DNA from: Streptomyces sp. WAC05374
GTDB lineage: Bacteria > Actinomycetota > Actinomycetes > Streptomycetales > Streptomycetaceae
Assembly (NCBI RefSeq): GCF_004353505.1
Contig: NZ_SMNQ01000003.1
Span: forward strand, 1 to 64,000
Direction: 5' to 3'
DNA: 64,000 nucleotides
The notes beneath the pieces were generated by a model, which had not been told where the DNA came from, did no database searches, and was given only the letters and a program-made list of their open reading frames with translations. Both the position numbers and the translations under genes were made by a program. This document shows, piece by piece, positions 18,481 to 26,578 of the stretch; within the stretch, counting starts at the first letter, position 1, and every line of letters starts with the position of its first letter.

Positions 18481-18804
18481 GCCGGGATCTGCTATTGGGC
18501 CCGGTATTCACTCTGCGGAACCAAGGCTATGCGGAAAGTGTTCAAATCAGCAAAAATGAGACACATGCCGTCACCCAGCCCGCACCCTCCCTTTCACCAC
18601 CTCTCCCAGGGAGGACGTCCGCCGCTTCGATCTTGTTGCGGTCGAGCCGGCGAAGCGACCCGGATCACAGTCAGGTCACGAGAGCGCGACGACGTTTGCG
18701 CGGGTGGTTGCTGCGCCATGTGTCCGGGCCCCCCTCAGCACAAACCTTTCTCCGGACGGAGTAACCGGATGAGGTGAAACATTGCCGCCAAATCGGTCAT
18801 TGGG
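18481..18804. other. Gene-free region between whiB and the cysteine dioxygenase operon
   Basis: About 320 bp, partly AT-rich near whiB. No reading frame here has convincing codon use or a ribosome binding site. It could hold an upstream whiB promoter (TTGAAC-like sequence near 18537-18542 on the minus strand), but the evidence is weak. Confidence 0.35.
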
Positions 18805-18840
18805 TTGACAGACGTAATCGAGCCGGTCACCTTTGATGGC
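18805..18840 (+). promoter_or_regulatory. Promoter of the cysteine leader-dioxygenase operon
   Basis: A perfect TTGACA at 18805-18810. The ATG of the small leader frame begins 31 nt after it, exactly where transcription would be expected to start, so the message is predicted to be leaderless. The -10 is weak (CACCTT at 17-bp spacing); TTTGAT at 18832-18837 is an alternative at too long a spacing. Confidence 0.5.
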
Positions 18841-18948
18841 ATGCCAGCGACCACAGCGCTCCTCGCGACCCACGACCGTGGGTCCCGCAGCGCTGCCCCG
18901 GCTCTTCAGCCGCTCTGTCGCTGTCGCTGTCGTTGTTCCTGCTGTTGA
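18841..18948 (+). CDS. Polycysteine leader peptide (putative cysteine attenuator)
   Basis: A 35-codon frame, ATG to TGA, beginning MPATTALLATHDRGSRSAAP and ending LCRCRCRCSCC immediately before the stop. Six of the last ten codons are cysteine; five are TGT, the less used Cys codon in such high-GC DNA. It lies 96 bp upstream of a cysteine dioxygenase gene in the same direction. Mycobacteria have leaderless short frames ending in polycysteine that act as cysteine-responsive attenuators; position, size and promoter spacing fit that model. A rival 71-codon frame (TTG at 18833, stop overlapping the dioxygenase ATG) covers the same DNA, reads as an unremarkable Ala/Val-rich string, and I consider it less likely. 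Confidence 0.7.
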   Translation: MPATTALLATHDRGSRSAAPALQPLCRCRCRCSCC

Positions 18949-19044
18949 TGCCGTAGCGCTCCAGCTCTCCTCCCCCGCGTCTGTTTCCCGCCTCCGGTTT
19001 CCGGACGTTCCGGACCCGTTTCTCCCCAGGAACCCCCGCAGCCC
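18949..19044 (+). promoter_or_regulatory. Attenuator/RBS-control segment before the dioxygenase
   Basis: The spacer between leader stop and dioxygenase start contains several mutually exclusive inverted repeats. These include CCGGTTTCCGG, the overlapping TCCGGACGTTCCGGA, a CTCTCCTCCCCC tract able to pair with purine-rich ribosome binding sequence, and GTTTC (19018-19022) with GGAAC (19029-19033), which would occlude the AGGA before the ATG. This is consistent with translation-dependent folding, but no folding calculation was done. Confidence 0.4.
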
Positions 19045-19548
19045 ATGAACAGCGACAGCGACCTCCAGATCGCCGGCGACATCCTCGCCGTCCAGCACCT
19101 CCTCCAGCCCGCCAAGGCCCACCCGTCCACCGTGGCCGAGTTCGCCGGTCTCGCCCGTTCCATCGCCGCCGACCGGGCGCAGTGGGCGCACCTCGTCGAC
19201 TACGACGCCACCACTCGCTGGTACCACCGGCTGCGCACCGGTCCCGGTTACGAGGTGTGGCTCCTGTCCTGGGTGCCCGGTCAGGGCACGGGTATGCATG
19301 GTCACGGCGACTCCTCCGGCGTACTGACCGTTCTCGAAGGGGAACTGACGGAACGTACGGACAAGGGCGCGCGGCTGCTCAACGCCGGCGCGCAGCGCGT
19401 CTTCGCGCCGGGGTACGCGCACGACGTGGTGAACGACTCGCTCGAACCCGCCGTCAGCCTGCACGTCTACTACCCGGGGCTGACCGAGATGCCGATGCAC
19501 GGCACGGCCTGCTCCGCCCCTCGGGCCCGGGATGCCGTGACCGCCTGA
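19045..19548 (+). CDS. Cysteine dioxygenase family protein
   Basis: A 167-residue single-domain cupin that oxidises L-cysteine to cysteine sulfinate with non-heme iron; it could use a related thiol. The three iron ligands are His85 and His87 in GTGMHGHGDSSG and His126 in APGYAHDVVN. RWYHRL near 58-63 supplies the substrate-binding Arg and an aromatic. Thiol dioxygenases of this type lower free cysteine. It follows the polycysteine leader and is followed after 13 bp by fbiA, so the three genes form one operon. The ATG has AGGAA at a long spacing, in line with a controlled start. Confidence 0.88.
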   Translation: MNSDSDLQIAGDILAVQHLLQPAKAHPSTVAEFAGLARSIAADRAQWAHLVDYDATTRWYHRLRTGPGYEVWLLSWVPGQGTGMHGHGDSSGVLTVLEGELTERTDKGARLLNAGAQRVFAPGYAHDVVNDSLEPAVSLHVYYPGLTEMPMHGTACSAPRARDAVTA

Positions 19549-19561
19549 CACACTGCTGCGC

Positions 19562-20518
19562 ATGCGCATTGTGGTTCTGGCCGGAGGCATCGGCGGTGCC
19601 CGTTTCCTGCGCGGCCTCAAGCAGGCCGCGCCGGACGCGGACATCACGGTCATCGGCAACACCGGTGACGACATCCATCTGTTCGGGCTGAAGGTCTGCC
19701 CCGACCTCGACACGGTGATGTACACCCTGGGCGGAGGCATCGACGAGGAGCAGGGCTGGGGGCGCGCCGACGAGACCTTCCGGGTCAAGGACGAGCTGGC
19801 CGCGTACGGCGTGGGGCCCGACTGGTTCGGGCTCGGCGACCGCGACTTCGCCACCCACATCGTCCGTACGCAGATGATGGCCGCCGGCTACCCGCTGAGC
19901 GCCGTCACCGAGGCACTGTGCGCCCGGTGGAAACCGGGCGTGCGGCTGCTGCCGATGTCCGACGACCGGGTCGAGACGCACGTCGCCATCGAGGTCGGGG
20001 GCGAGCGCAAGGCCGTCCACTTCCAGGAGTACTGGGTCAGGCTGCGCGCCTCCGTGGACGCGCACGCCGTGGTGCCGGTCGGCGCCGAGCAGGCCGGCCC
20101 CGCGCCCGGCGTGCTGGAGGCCATCGGCGAGGCCGACGTCGTGCTCTTCCCGCCGTCCAACCCGGTGGTGAGCATCGGCACCATCCTCGCCGTGCCCGGC
20201 ATCCGCGAGGCGATCGCCGAGGCGGGCGTCCCGGTCGTCGGCCTGTCCCCCATCGTCGGCGGCGCGCCGGTGCGCGGCATGGCCGACAAGGTGCTGGCGG
20301 CCGTGGGCGTCGAGTCCACGGCCTCGGCGGTCGCGCGGCACTACGGCTCCGGGCTGCTCGACGGCTGGCTCGTCGATACGGCCGACGCCGGCACGGTCGG
20401 CGAGGTGGAGGCGGCCGGCATCCGGTGCCGGGCGGTGCCGCTGATGATGACGGACGTCGACGCCACGGCGGCCATGGCGCACGAGGCGCTCGCCCTCGCC
20501 GAGGAGGTACGCGCGTGA
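19562..20518 (+). CDS. fbiA: 2-phospho-L-lactate/PEP transferase (F420 biosynthesis, CofD/FbiA)
   Basis: Joins the activated phospho-acid (LPPG or, in actinobacteria, EPPG) to the deazaflavin FO, giving the F420-0 or dehydro-F420-0 core. The 318-residue protein begins [20 protein letters not shown], the nucleotide-sugar-like glycine loop. It also has [34 protein letters not shown], the conserved [14 protein letters not shown] and the [12 protein letters not shown] loop. It is translationally coupled to fbiB by a 4-bp overlap. The short gap from the dioxygenase places F420 assembly under the same upstream control. Confidence 0.95.
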   Translation: MRIVVLAGGIGGARFLRGLKQAAPDADITVIGNTGDDIHLFGLKVCPDLDTVMYTLGGGIDEEQGWGRADETFRVKDELAAYGVGPDWFGLGDRDFATHIVRTQMMAAGYPLSAVTEALCARWKPGVRLLPMSDDRVETHVAIEVGGERKAVHFQEYWVRLRASVDAHAVVPVGAEQAGPAPGVLEAIGEADVVLFPPSNPVVSIGTILAVPGIREAIAEAGVPVVGLSPIVGGAPVRGMADKVLAAVGVESTASAVARHYGSGLLDGWLVDTADAGTVGEVEAAGIRCRAVPLMMTDVDATAAMAHEALALAEEVRA

Positions 20519-21816
20519 CGGCTCCCTCCTACCGGGTGTGGGCGCTGCCCGGGCTGCCCGAGGTGCGGCCCGGGGACGATCTCGCCAAGCTGATCGCGGC
20601 CACGGAACCCGGGCTCGCCGACGGTGACGTGCTGCTCGTCACGTCGAAGATCGTCAGCAAGGCGGAGGGGCGGGTCGTCGCGGCGGACGACCGCGAGGCC
20701 GCGATCGACGCCGAGACGGTCCGGGTGGTGGCCCGGCGCGGCACCCTGCGCATCGTGCAGAACCGGCAGGGCCTGGTGATGGCCGCGGCCGGGGTCGACG
20801 CGTCGAACACCCCGGCGGGGACGGTGCTGTTGCTGCCGGAGGACCCCGACGCGTCGGCGCGCGCCCTCCGCGAGGGGCTGCGGGACGTGCTCGGCGTGGA
20901 CGTCGGTGTCATCGTCACGGACACCTTCGGGCGGCCGTGGCGCAGCGGGGTCACCGATGTGGCGATCGGCGCGGCGGGCGTCCGGGTGCTGGACGACCTG
21001 CGCGGCGGCACGGACGTGTACGGCAATCCGCTCGTCGCCACGGTCGTCGCCGGAGCGGACGAGCTGGCCGCCGCCGGGGACCTGGTGAAGGGCAAGGCGG
21101 CGGGGCTGCCGGTCGCGGTGGTGCGGGGCCTGGCGCACCTGGTGGTGCCGGACGCGGGCGAGGGTGCCCATGCGCTCGTGCGGGACGCGGCGGACGACAT
21201 GTTCCGGCTCGGCACGTCCGAGGCGGTGCGCGAGGCGGTCACGCTGCGGCGGACGGTACGGGAGTTCACGGACGACCCCGTGGACCCGGGCGCGGTCCGC
21301 AGGGCGGTGGCCGCCGCCCTGACGGCGCCCGCGCCGCACCACACCACACCGTGGCGGTTCGTGCTGCTGGAGTCGGAGGAGTCGCGGGTGCGGCTGCTGG
21401 ACGCCATGCGGGACGCGTGGGTCGCCGACCTGCGCGCGGACGGTCTCGGCGAGGATGCCGTCGCGCGGCGGGTGCGCCGCGGGGACGTCCTGCGGCGTGC
21501 GCCCTACCTGGTGGTGCCGTGCCTGGTGGCGGACGGCGCGCACCACTACGGGGACGCGCGGCGGGACGGGGCGGAGCGCGAGATGTTCGTGGCCGCGGCC
21601 GGGGCGGGCGTACAGAACTTCCTCGTGGCGCTGGCCGGTGAGCGGCTGGGGTCGGCGTGGGTGTCGTCCACGATGTTCTGCCGGGACGTCGTGCGGGAGG
21701 TGCTGGGGCTGCCGGGCGACTGGGACCCGATGGGCGCGGTGGCGGTCGGGCGCCCGGCCGGCGTACCGGGGCCGCGGGCGCCACGGGACGTGGAGACGTT
21801 CGTCGAGGTGCGGTGA
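20515..21816 (+). CDS. fbiB: Coenzyme F420:L-glutamate ligase, bifunctional FbiB
   Basis: 433 residues. The N-terminal half (to about 240) is the CofE-type GTP-dependent ligase that adds glutamates to F420-0 ([57 protein letters not shown]). The C-terminal half is a flavin-binding nitroreductase fold ([48 protein letters not shown]) that in mycobacterial FbiB reduces dehydro-F420-0 and stimulates poly-glutamylation. The GTG overlaps the fbiA stop (GTGA). The fusion is typical of actinobacteria. It is convergent with the glycosylase gene. Confidence 0.94.
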   Translation: MTAPSYRVWALPGLPEVRPGDDLAKLIAATEPGLADGDVLLVTSKIVSKAEGRVVAADDREAAIDAETVRVVARRGTLRIVQNRQGLVMAAAGVDASNTPAGTVLLLPEDPDASARALREGLRDVLGVDVGVIVTDTFGRPWRSGVTDVAIGAAGVRVLDDLRGGTDVYGNPLVATVVAGADELAAAGDLVKGKAAGLPVAVVRGLAHLVVPDAGEGAHALVRDAADDMFRLGTSEAVREAVTLRRTVREFTDDPVDPGAVRRAVAAALTAPAPHHTTPWRFVLLESEESRVRLLDAMRDAWVADLRADGLGEDAVARRVRRGDVLRRAPYLVVPCLVADGAHHYGDARRDGAEREMFVAAAGAGVQNFLVALAGERLGSAWVSSTMFCRDVVREVLGLPGDWDPMGAVAVGRPAGVPGPRAPRDVETFVEVR

Positions 21817-21876
21817 GCCGCCGGGGCACCCTGGATCGTCACCGTGCGGTGAGGCCCCGGGGCGTCCCTGCGGCTC

Positions 21877-22878
21877 CTACAGCGCGGCGATGTTGCCGGG
21901 GGTGAAGCGGGGGCCGCGGCGGGGCGGGGTGTGGCCGCTGAGGAGGATGAGGCGGGCGGCGCGGTGGCGCTGACCGGCGTAGGGGGCCAGCAGCTCCAGC
22001 ATCTCCTCGTCGTCCGCGTCCCGGCGCCCCGCCAGGGCGTACCCCACGATGCCCGGCAGGTGGTAGTCGCCGGTGGTGACCGCGTCGGGGGCGCCGTTGC
22101 TGCGCTGCACGGTCTCGGCGGACGTCCAGGGGCCGACGCCGGGCACCAGTTCCAGGCGCTGCCGGGCCTGCTCGGGTTCCATCGCGGCGGCCTCCTCCAG
22201 GCGGCGGGCCACCCGCACCGCCCGGATGACCGTGCCGGAGCGCTTGGCGTCGACACCGGCGCGGTGCCACTCCCAGGACGGGATCAGCGCCCAGGTGCGC
22301 GGCTCCGGCATGACGTACAGCCGGTCGTTCGGGCCCGGTGCGGGCTCGCCGAACCCGCGCACGAGCAGGCGCCACGCCCGGTACGCCTCGTCCGTCGTGA
22401 CCTTCTGCTCCAGGATCGAGGGGATCAGCGACTCCATGACCAGCCCGGTCCGGGTCAGCCGCAGCCCCGGGCGGCGCCGCTCCGTCACGGCCAGCAGCCG
22501 GTGGCGGGGGGTGAACGCCGACGGGTCGTCCTCCGCGCCGAGGAGCGCCGGGAGGCGGTCCAGGAGCCAGGGCGCGCCCGCGCCCCACGCCTCGGCCTCG
22601 ACGGTCCCGCCGCGCGCCGTGACCCGCAGTGTCCCGGGGCCGTCCGGGGTGCGGGTGGCGCGCCAGACGGAGCCGTCGGGTGCCGTGCGGAACGTGGGGT
22701 CGCCCGGGCCGCGGCGCAGCGGCCCGAGGGCGAGCCCCAGGTCCAGCGGGAACGGCGGTGACCAGGTGCGGGTGCGCGGCGCGGCGGCCGGGGCCCTGGG
22801 TGAGCGGGCCGCGGGTATGGCGACCTGTCCGCCGCGCACGGTGGTGCGGGTCGGGCGCGGTGCGTATCGGCCTGCCAC
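21877..22878 (-). CDS. DNA-3-methyladenine glycosylase 2 / HhH-GPD family protein
   Basis: A 333-residue base-excision repair glycosylase of the AlkA/OGG-like HhH-GPD superfamily. The N-terminal 130 residues form a divergent beta domain. SLIPSILEQKVTTDEAYRAW starts the helical domain, the helix-hairpin-helix is LELVPGVGPWTSAETVQRS, and the catalytic Asp lies in AVTTGDYHLPGIVGYALAG. It would remove alkylated purines or related lesions. The ATG start directly precedes an Arg-rich leader. It faces fbiB tail to tail. Confidence 0.85.
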   Translation of the reverse strand: MAGRYAPRPTRTTVRGGQVAIPAARSPRAPAAAPRTRTWSPPFPLDLGLALGPLRRGPGDPTFRTAPDGSVWRATRTPDGPGTLRVTARGGTVEAEAWGAGAPWLLDRLPALLGAEDDPSAFTPRHRLLAVTERRRPGLRLTRTGLVMESLIPSILEQKVTTDEAYRAWRLLVRGFGEPAPGPNDRLYVMPEPRTWALIPSWEWHRAGVDAKRSGTVIRAVRVARRLEEAAAMEPEQARQRLELVPGVGPWTSAETVQRSNGAPDAVTTGDYHLPGIVGYALAGRRDADDEEMLELLAPYAGQRHRAARLILLSGHTPPRRGPRFTPGNIAAL

Positions 22879-22953
22879 GTCGCTACGGTCCTCGGGGTTC
22901 GGGTGCCCGGCGGGGTCCGTCCGGGGTCCCTATGAGGGTAGACCCCCGCTCCG

Positions 22954-24036
22954 TCACTGGTCCGACGAGAACCGCACCGCCCCGTCCGGCAGCCGTGCGC
23001 CGCACCACACCCGGACCCCGTCGCGCAGCTCGTTGTCGGCGCCGACCTGCGCACGGTCGCCGATGACCGCGCCGTGCAGGATCGTCCGCGCGCCCACCCG
23101 GGCGCCCTCGCCGATCAGTGAGTCGGTGATCACCGCGCCGGCCTCGACGACCGCGCCGTCCAGCACGGTGCTGCCGGCCACGCGGGCGCCCTCGCCGACG
23201 GTCGCGCCGGCGCCGATGACCGTACCGCCCGTGAGCTTGGCGTCCGGGGCGACGGCGGCGCCCTCCAGGACGAGCCGGTCGCCGCGCCGGCCGGGCACGG
23301 CCGGGGACGGGGCGCGGCCCAGCACGAGGTCGGCGGAGCCGCGCACGAAGGCCTGCGGGGTGCCGAGGTCCAGCCAGTAGGTGGAGTCGACCATGCCCTG
23401 GAGGTGGGCGCCGGTGGCGAGCAGGTCGGGGAACGTCTCGCGTTCGACCGAGACGGGGCGCCCGGCCGGGATGGTGTCGATGACGGAGCGGCGGAAGACG
23501 TAGGCGCCCGCGTTGATCTGGTCGGTGACGATCTCCTCGGGCGTCTGCGGCTTCTCCAGGAAGGCCGTGACCCGTCCGGTGGCGTCGGTCGGGACGAGCC
23601 CGAACGCGCGCGGGTCCTCGACGCGGGTGAGGTGGAGCGAGACGTCGGCGCCGGACGTCTCGTGGGTCTCCACCAGGGCCCGGATGTCCAGGCCGGTCAG
23701 GATGTCCCCGTTGAAGATGAGGACCGGTTCGTCCGGTCCCGAGTGCAGGCGCGAGGCGACGTTGCGTATGGCGCCGCCCGTGCCCAGGGGCTCCTTCTCG
23801 GTGACGTACTCGATGTGCAGGCCGAGCGAGGACCCGTCGCCGAAGTACGGCTCGAACACCTCGGCGAGGTACGAGGTCGCCAGCACGATGTGCTCGACGC
23901 CCGCCGCCCGGGCGCGGGCCAGTTGGTGCGTGAGGAACGGGACGCCCGCCGCCGGAACCATGGGCTTGGGCGTGTTGACCGTCATCGGACGCAGCCGGGT
24001 GCCCTTGCCACCGACCAGGAGGATCGCTTCTGTCAC
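22954..24036 (-). CDS. Nucleotidyltransferase with left-handed beta-helix (NDP-sugar pyrophosphorylase)
   Basis: 360 residues. The N-terminal nucleotidyltransferase (1 to about 235) has the signature LLVGGKGTRLRPMTVNTPKP, then IFNGDILTGLDIRAL with the metal-binding Asp, VTAFLEKPQTP and STYWLDLGTPQAFV. The C-terminal 110 residues are hexapeptide repeats (GGTVIGAGATVGEGARVAGS and on), forming a beta-helix. Length and architecture fit mannose-1-phosphate guanylyltransferase or glucose-1-phosphate transferases; given the mannose cluster nearby, GDP-mannose synthesis is the best guess. A TACACT -10 and an 18-bp palindrome lie upstream. Confidence 0.88.
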   Translation of the reverse strand: MTEAILLVGGKGTRLRPMTVNTPKPMVPAAGVPFLTHQLARARAAGVEHIVLATSYLAEVFEPYFGDGSSLGLHIEYVTEKEPLGTGGAIRNVASRLHSGPDEPVLIFNGDILTGLDIRALVETHETSGADVSLHLTRVEDPRAFGLVPTDATGRVTAFLEKPQTPEEIVTDQINAGAYVFRRSVIDTIPAGRPVSVERETFPDLLATGAHLQGMVDSTYWLDLGTPQAFVRGSADLVLGRAPSPAVPGRRGDRLVLEGAAVAPDAKLTGGTVIGAGATVGEGARVAGSTVLDGAVVEAGAVITDSLIGEGARVGARTILHGAVIGDRAQVGADNELRDGVRVWCGARLPDGAVRFSSDQ

Positions 24037-24077
24037 CTGTCGTCTCTGCTTCCTGCTGGGTCCGGTCGATGGGCCAC

Positions 24078-24111
24078 ATCGGTCATATGACCGATACGAC
24101 CGGACAGTGTA
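24078..24111 (-). promoter_or_regulatory. Promoter -10 and perfect 18-bp palindromic operator
   Basis: ATCGGTCATATGACCGAT (24078-24095) is a perfect palindrome. On the minus strand TACACT (complement of 24106-24111) is a good -10, placing the transcription start about at the palindrome edge. A bound dimeric repressor would block initiation of the nucleotidyltransferase gene. The half-site GGTCAT resembles TetR/GntR-type sites, but no regulator gene is adjacent. Confidence 0.6.
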
Positions 24112-24145
24112 TGCAGACCGTTCGGTACAGCCGCCCCGGTCGTCC

Positions 24146-25573
24146 TCACCGGCCCTGGTACTTGGCCGACGCGCTCCGGGCCGAGCCGAGCTTGCCGTAG
24201 AGCCGTGTGCCTGGGCAGTCGGTCAAGAAGCCGTCCCGGTGGCCGGAGATGACGTTCAGTTTGACCTTCGCGCCCTTCTTGTACCGGTTTCCTCCACCCG
24301 AGGTGAGGGTGGTCTTCGCCCGTGGGTCCTTTCCGTACAGGCCGAGCTTCCACGCCGTCAGCCGCGCGACGGCGGTCACCGCCGCGGCGGGCGGGGAGGA
24401 CTGACTGTACGTGCCGAGGACGGCGATGCCCATGCTGTTGGTGTTGAAGCCCCGGGTGTGCGCCCCCAGCACCGCCTTGGCCACGCCTCCCGCCCGGCCT
24501 TCGTAGATGTTTCCGCACTTGTCGACGGCGAAGTTGTAGCCGAAGTCGCGCCAGCCGCTGCTCTTGACGTGGTAGCGGTAGATACTGCGCAGAACGGATG
24601 GGGCCTGCTTGCAGTTGTAGTTGTTGCCGGTGGCGCTGTGGTGGAGGAAGGCCGCCTGGACGGACTTCGTGTAGACGAAATTGCGTTCCCGCAGCCTCTC
24701 GTCGGCGCCCCAGCCCTTGCGGGTGATGATGCGCGGGCGGGGACCGATGTGCGGCTTGGCGGCCATGGCCTCGTCGCCGAACTGGTCGGCGTACGCCGCC
24801 TCCGTCTCGGCCTTGGACAGTTCGGGGATCTCGGTGGCGCCGAGCGGCACGAGTTCGGCGTTGACGGCGGAGGCGGCCGACTCCTCGGGCGTGAGGACCG
24901 GCGCGGGGGCGGGCACCTGGCCGGTGGTGGTCCCGGTGTCGTTGCCCTCGGGGATCTCGGGGCCCTGGGCGGTGTCCTCGCTGGCGGGCTCGGCGGGGGC
25001 GGCCTCGCTGCTGGGCTCGTCGCCGGGGTCGACGAGCTCGATGCGCATACCGCGCGGCAGGGCCGCCGGGGTGCCGCCCGAGCGCGGGGCCTCGGCCCGT
25101 ACGCGCACCTCCACCCCGTCGGAGGCGCCGACCCAGAGCGGGGCGGTGGAGCCGCGGACGGTGCCCGAGTCGCGTTCGGGGGTGCCGGGGTCGGCGGCGT
25201 GGTCGTGGTTGTGGGTCTCGACGGACTGCCAGCCGGACCACGTGTGGCCCCCGGTGGCGCGGGTACGGACCTGGACCGATCCGTGCAGTTCGGCGTCCGG
25301 GTCGTCCCAGACCACGCCGACCAGCGAGAACGGCCGGACGTCCCGTCGGGTCAGCCCCTGCCGCGCGGCACCGGTGGCCCGCTCGGAGGGGAGGGCCGCC
25401 AGCGGCAGCGACTGGGTGGAGCCGGGGACCGCCGCCTCACCGGCGGGGGCGGCGGAGGTACCGGAGACGGCGGGGGCCGCGGGGGCGGCGCTCGCGGGGA
25501 GCGCGAGCGGCAGGGGAAGGACGAGGGCCGCGGCGCACGCGACGCCGATCGAGGATGCAAGGTAGGCACGCAT
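24146..25573 (-). CDS. Secreted N-acetylmuramoyl-L-alanine amidase (PGRP type)
   Basis: 475 residues, exported. MRAYLASSIGVACAAALVLP is a signal peptide. A beta-rich region of about 200 residues (RPFSLVGVVWDDPDAELHGS and on) and a Pro/Ala/Glu linker precede the amidase_2/PGRP domain in the last 190 residues. Zinc ligands are visible as the first His of AFLHHSATGNNYNC and the His in VISGHRDGFLTDCPGTRLYG (followed by the conserved Cys). AHTRGFNTNSMGIAVLGTY holds the Tyr strand. It cleaves the lactyl amide of peptidoglycan during wall turnover. The start was chosen at the signal-peptide ATG rather than at a longer upstream frame. Confidence 0.92.
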   Translation of the reverse strand: MRAYLASSIGVACAAALVLPLPLALPASAAPAAPAVSGTSAAPAGEAAVPGSTQSLPLAALPSERATGAARQGLTRRDVRPFSLVGVVWDDPDAELHGSVQVRTRATGGHTWSGWQSVETHNHDHAADPGTPERDSGTVRGSTAPLWVGASDGVEVRVRAEAPRSGGTPAALPRGMRIELVDPGDEPSSEAAPAEPASEDTAQGPEIPEGNDTGTTTGQVPAPAPVLTPEESAASAVNAELVPLGATEIPELSKAETEAAYADQFGDEAMAAKPHIGPRPRIITRKGWGADERLRERNFVYTKSVQAAFLHHSATGNNYNCKQAPSVLRSIYRYHVKSSGWRDFGYNFAVDKCGNIYEGRAGGVAKAVLGAHTRGFNTNSMGIAVLGTYSQSSPPAAAVTAVARLTAWKLGLYGKDPRAKTTLTSGGGNRYKKGAKVKLNVISGHRDGFLTDCPGTRLYGKLGSARSASAKYQGR

Positions 25574-25699
25574 GAGGCGATCCTGGACAAGCCGGACGCC
25601 CCACGCCCGCCGGGAATCTGACGCCCCATCGGTCCGACCGGTGGACGCCGTCACCGGTACGGCGGACCGCGCCCGCCCGGCGCGCGTACCCTGGCGCGC

Positions 25700-26452
25700 G
25701 TGAATGCCAGCGACCGCACCCCCGCCGACCTGCTCGTATCCGCGCTCAAGGCGGACCCGTCACGTCCCTTGGTCACCTACTACGACGACGCAACCGGTGA
25801 ACGCGTCGAATTGTCGGTGGCCACCTTCGCCAATTGGGTGGCCAAGACGGCCAACCTCCTCCAGGACGCCCTGTCCGCCGAGCCCGGTGAGCGGGTCGCC
25901 CTGCTGCTGCCGGCGCACTGGCAGACCGCCGTCTGGCTGGTCGCCTGCTCCTCGGTGGGCGTCGTCGCCGACGTCGGCGGCGACCCCGCCGGCGCGGACC
26001 ACGTGGTCGCCGGGCCGGACCGGCTCGAGGAGGGCCTCGCCTGCACGGGCAGCCGCTTCGCGCTGTCCCTGGCACCGCTGGGGCGCCGCTTCCCCACGCC
26101 GCCGCCCGGGTACGACGACTACGCCGTGGAGGTGCCCTCGATGGGCGACCACTTCGTGCCGTACGCCCCCGTGGACCCGGCCGCCCCGGCGCTGGCCGTG
26201 GGCGGGACGGAACTGAGCGGCACCGGGATCGTGGAGCGCGCGGCGGCCGACGCGCGGAAGCTGGGGCTCGCGGGCGGGGCGCGGCTGCTGTCGGGGCTGG
26301 CGTACGACTCGTGGGAGGGGCTGTCGGCGGGCCTGTACGCGCCGCTGGCGTCGGGCGCGTCCGTCGTCCTGTGCCGGAACCTGGACCGGCTGTCCCCGGA
26401 GGGGCTCGCGAAGCGGGTCGAGAGCGAGCGGATCACCGGCACCGCGGTGTGA
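25700..26452 (+). CDS. TIGR03089 family protein (AMP-binding-like fragment fold)
   Basis: A 250-residue actinobacterial protein resembling the N-terminal part of acyl-adenylating enzymes: VTYYDDATGERVELSVATFA, then VAKTANLLQDALSAEPGERV and ALLLPAHWQTAVWLVACSSVGV. It lacks the ATP-binding P-loop and the C-terminal domain, so adenylation is unlikely. The family occurs next to LCP genes in Streptomyces; function unknown. GTG start. Confidence 0.82.
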   Translation: MNASDRTPADLLVSALKADPSRPLVTYYDDATGERVELSVATFANWVAKTANLLQDALSAEPGERVALLLPAHWQTAVWLVACSSVGVVADVGGDPAGADHVVAGPDRLEEGLACTGSRFALSLAPLGRRFPTPPPGYDDYAVEVPSMGDHFVPYAPVDPAAPALAVGGTELSGTGIVERAAADARKLGLAGGARLLSGLAYDSWEGLSAGLYAPLASGASVVLCRNLDRLSPEGLAKRVESERITGTAV

Positions 26453-26578
26453 CCGGCGGCGGAAGTCCACCCGTCCGGCGCACGGCGTGCCGAGTCCCTC
26501 GGGGTTCAGGGCCGTCCGCGATGGATGATCGGCACACACCCGTGTGCAGGCCCCTCGTGCGAAGGACGGACGGACGAC

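Noticed and set aside
18833..19048. 71-codon frame (TTG start) ending in an ATGA overlap with the dioxygenase start
   Set aside because: It covers the same DNA as the polycysteine leader in another frame, gives an unremarkable Ala/Val/Pro-rich sequence, and starts with TTG. The ATGA overlap is attractive, but the Cys-tail frame has better start, promoter spacing and biological context.
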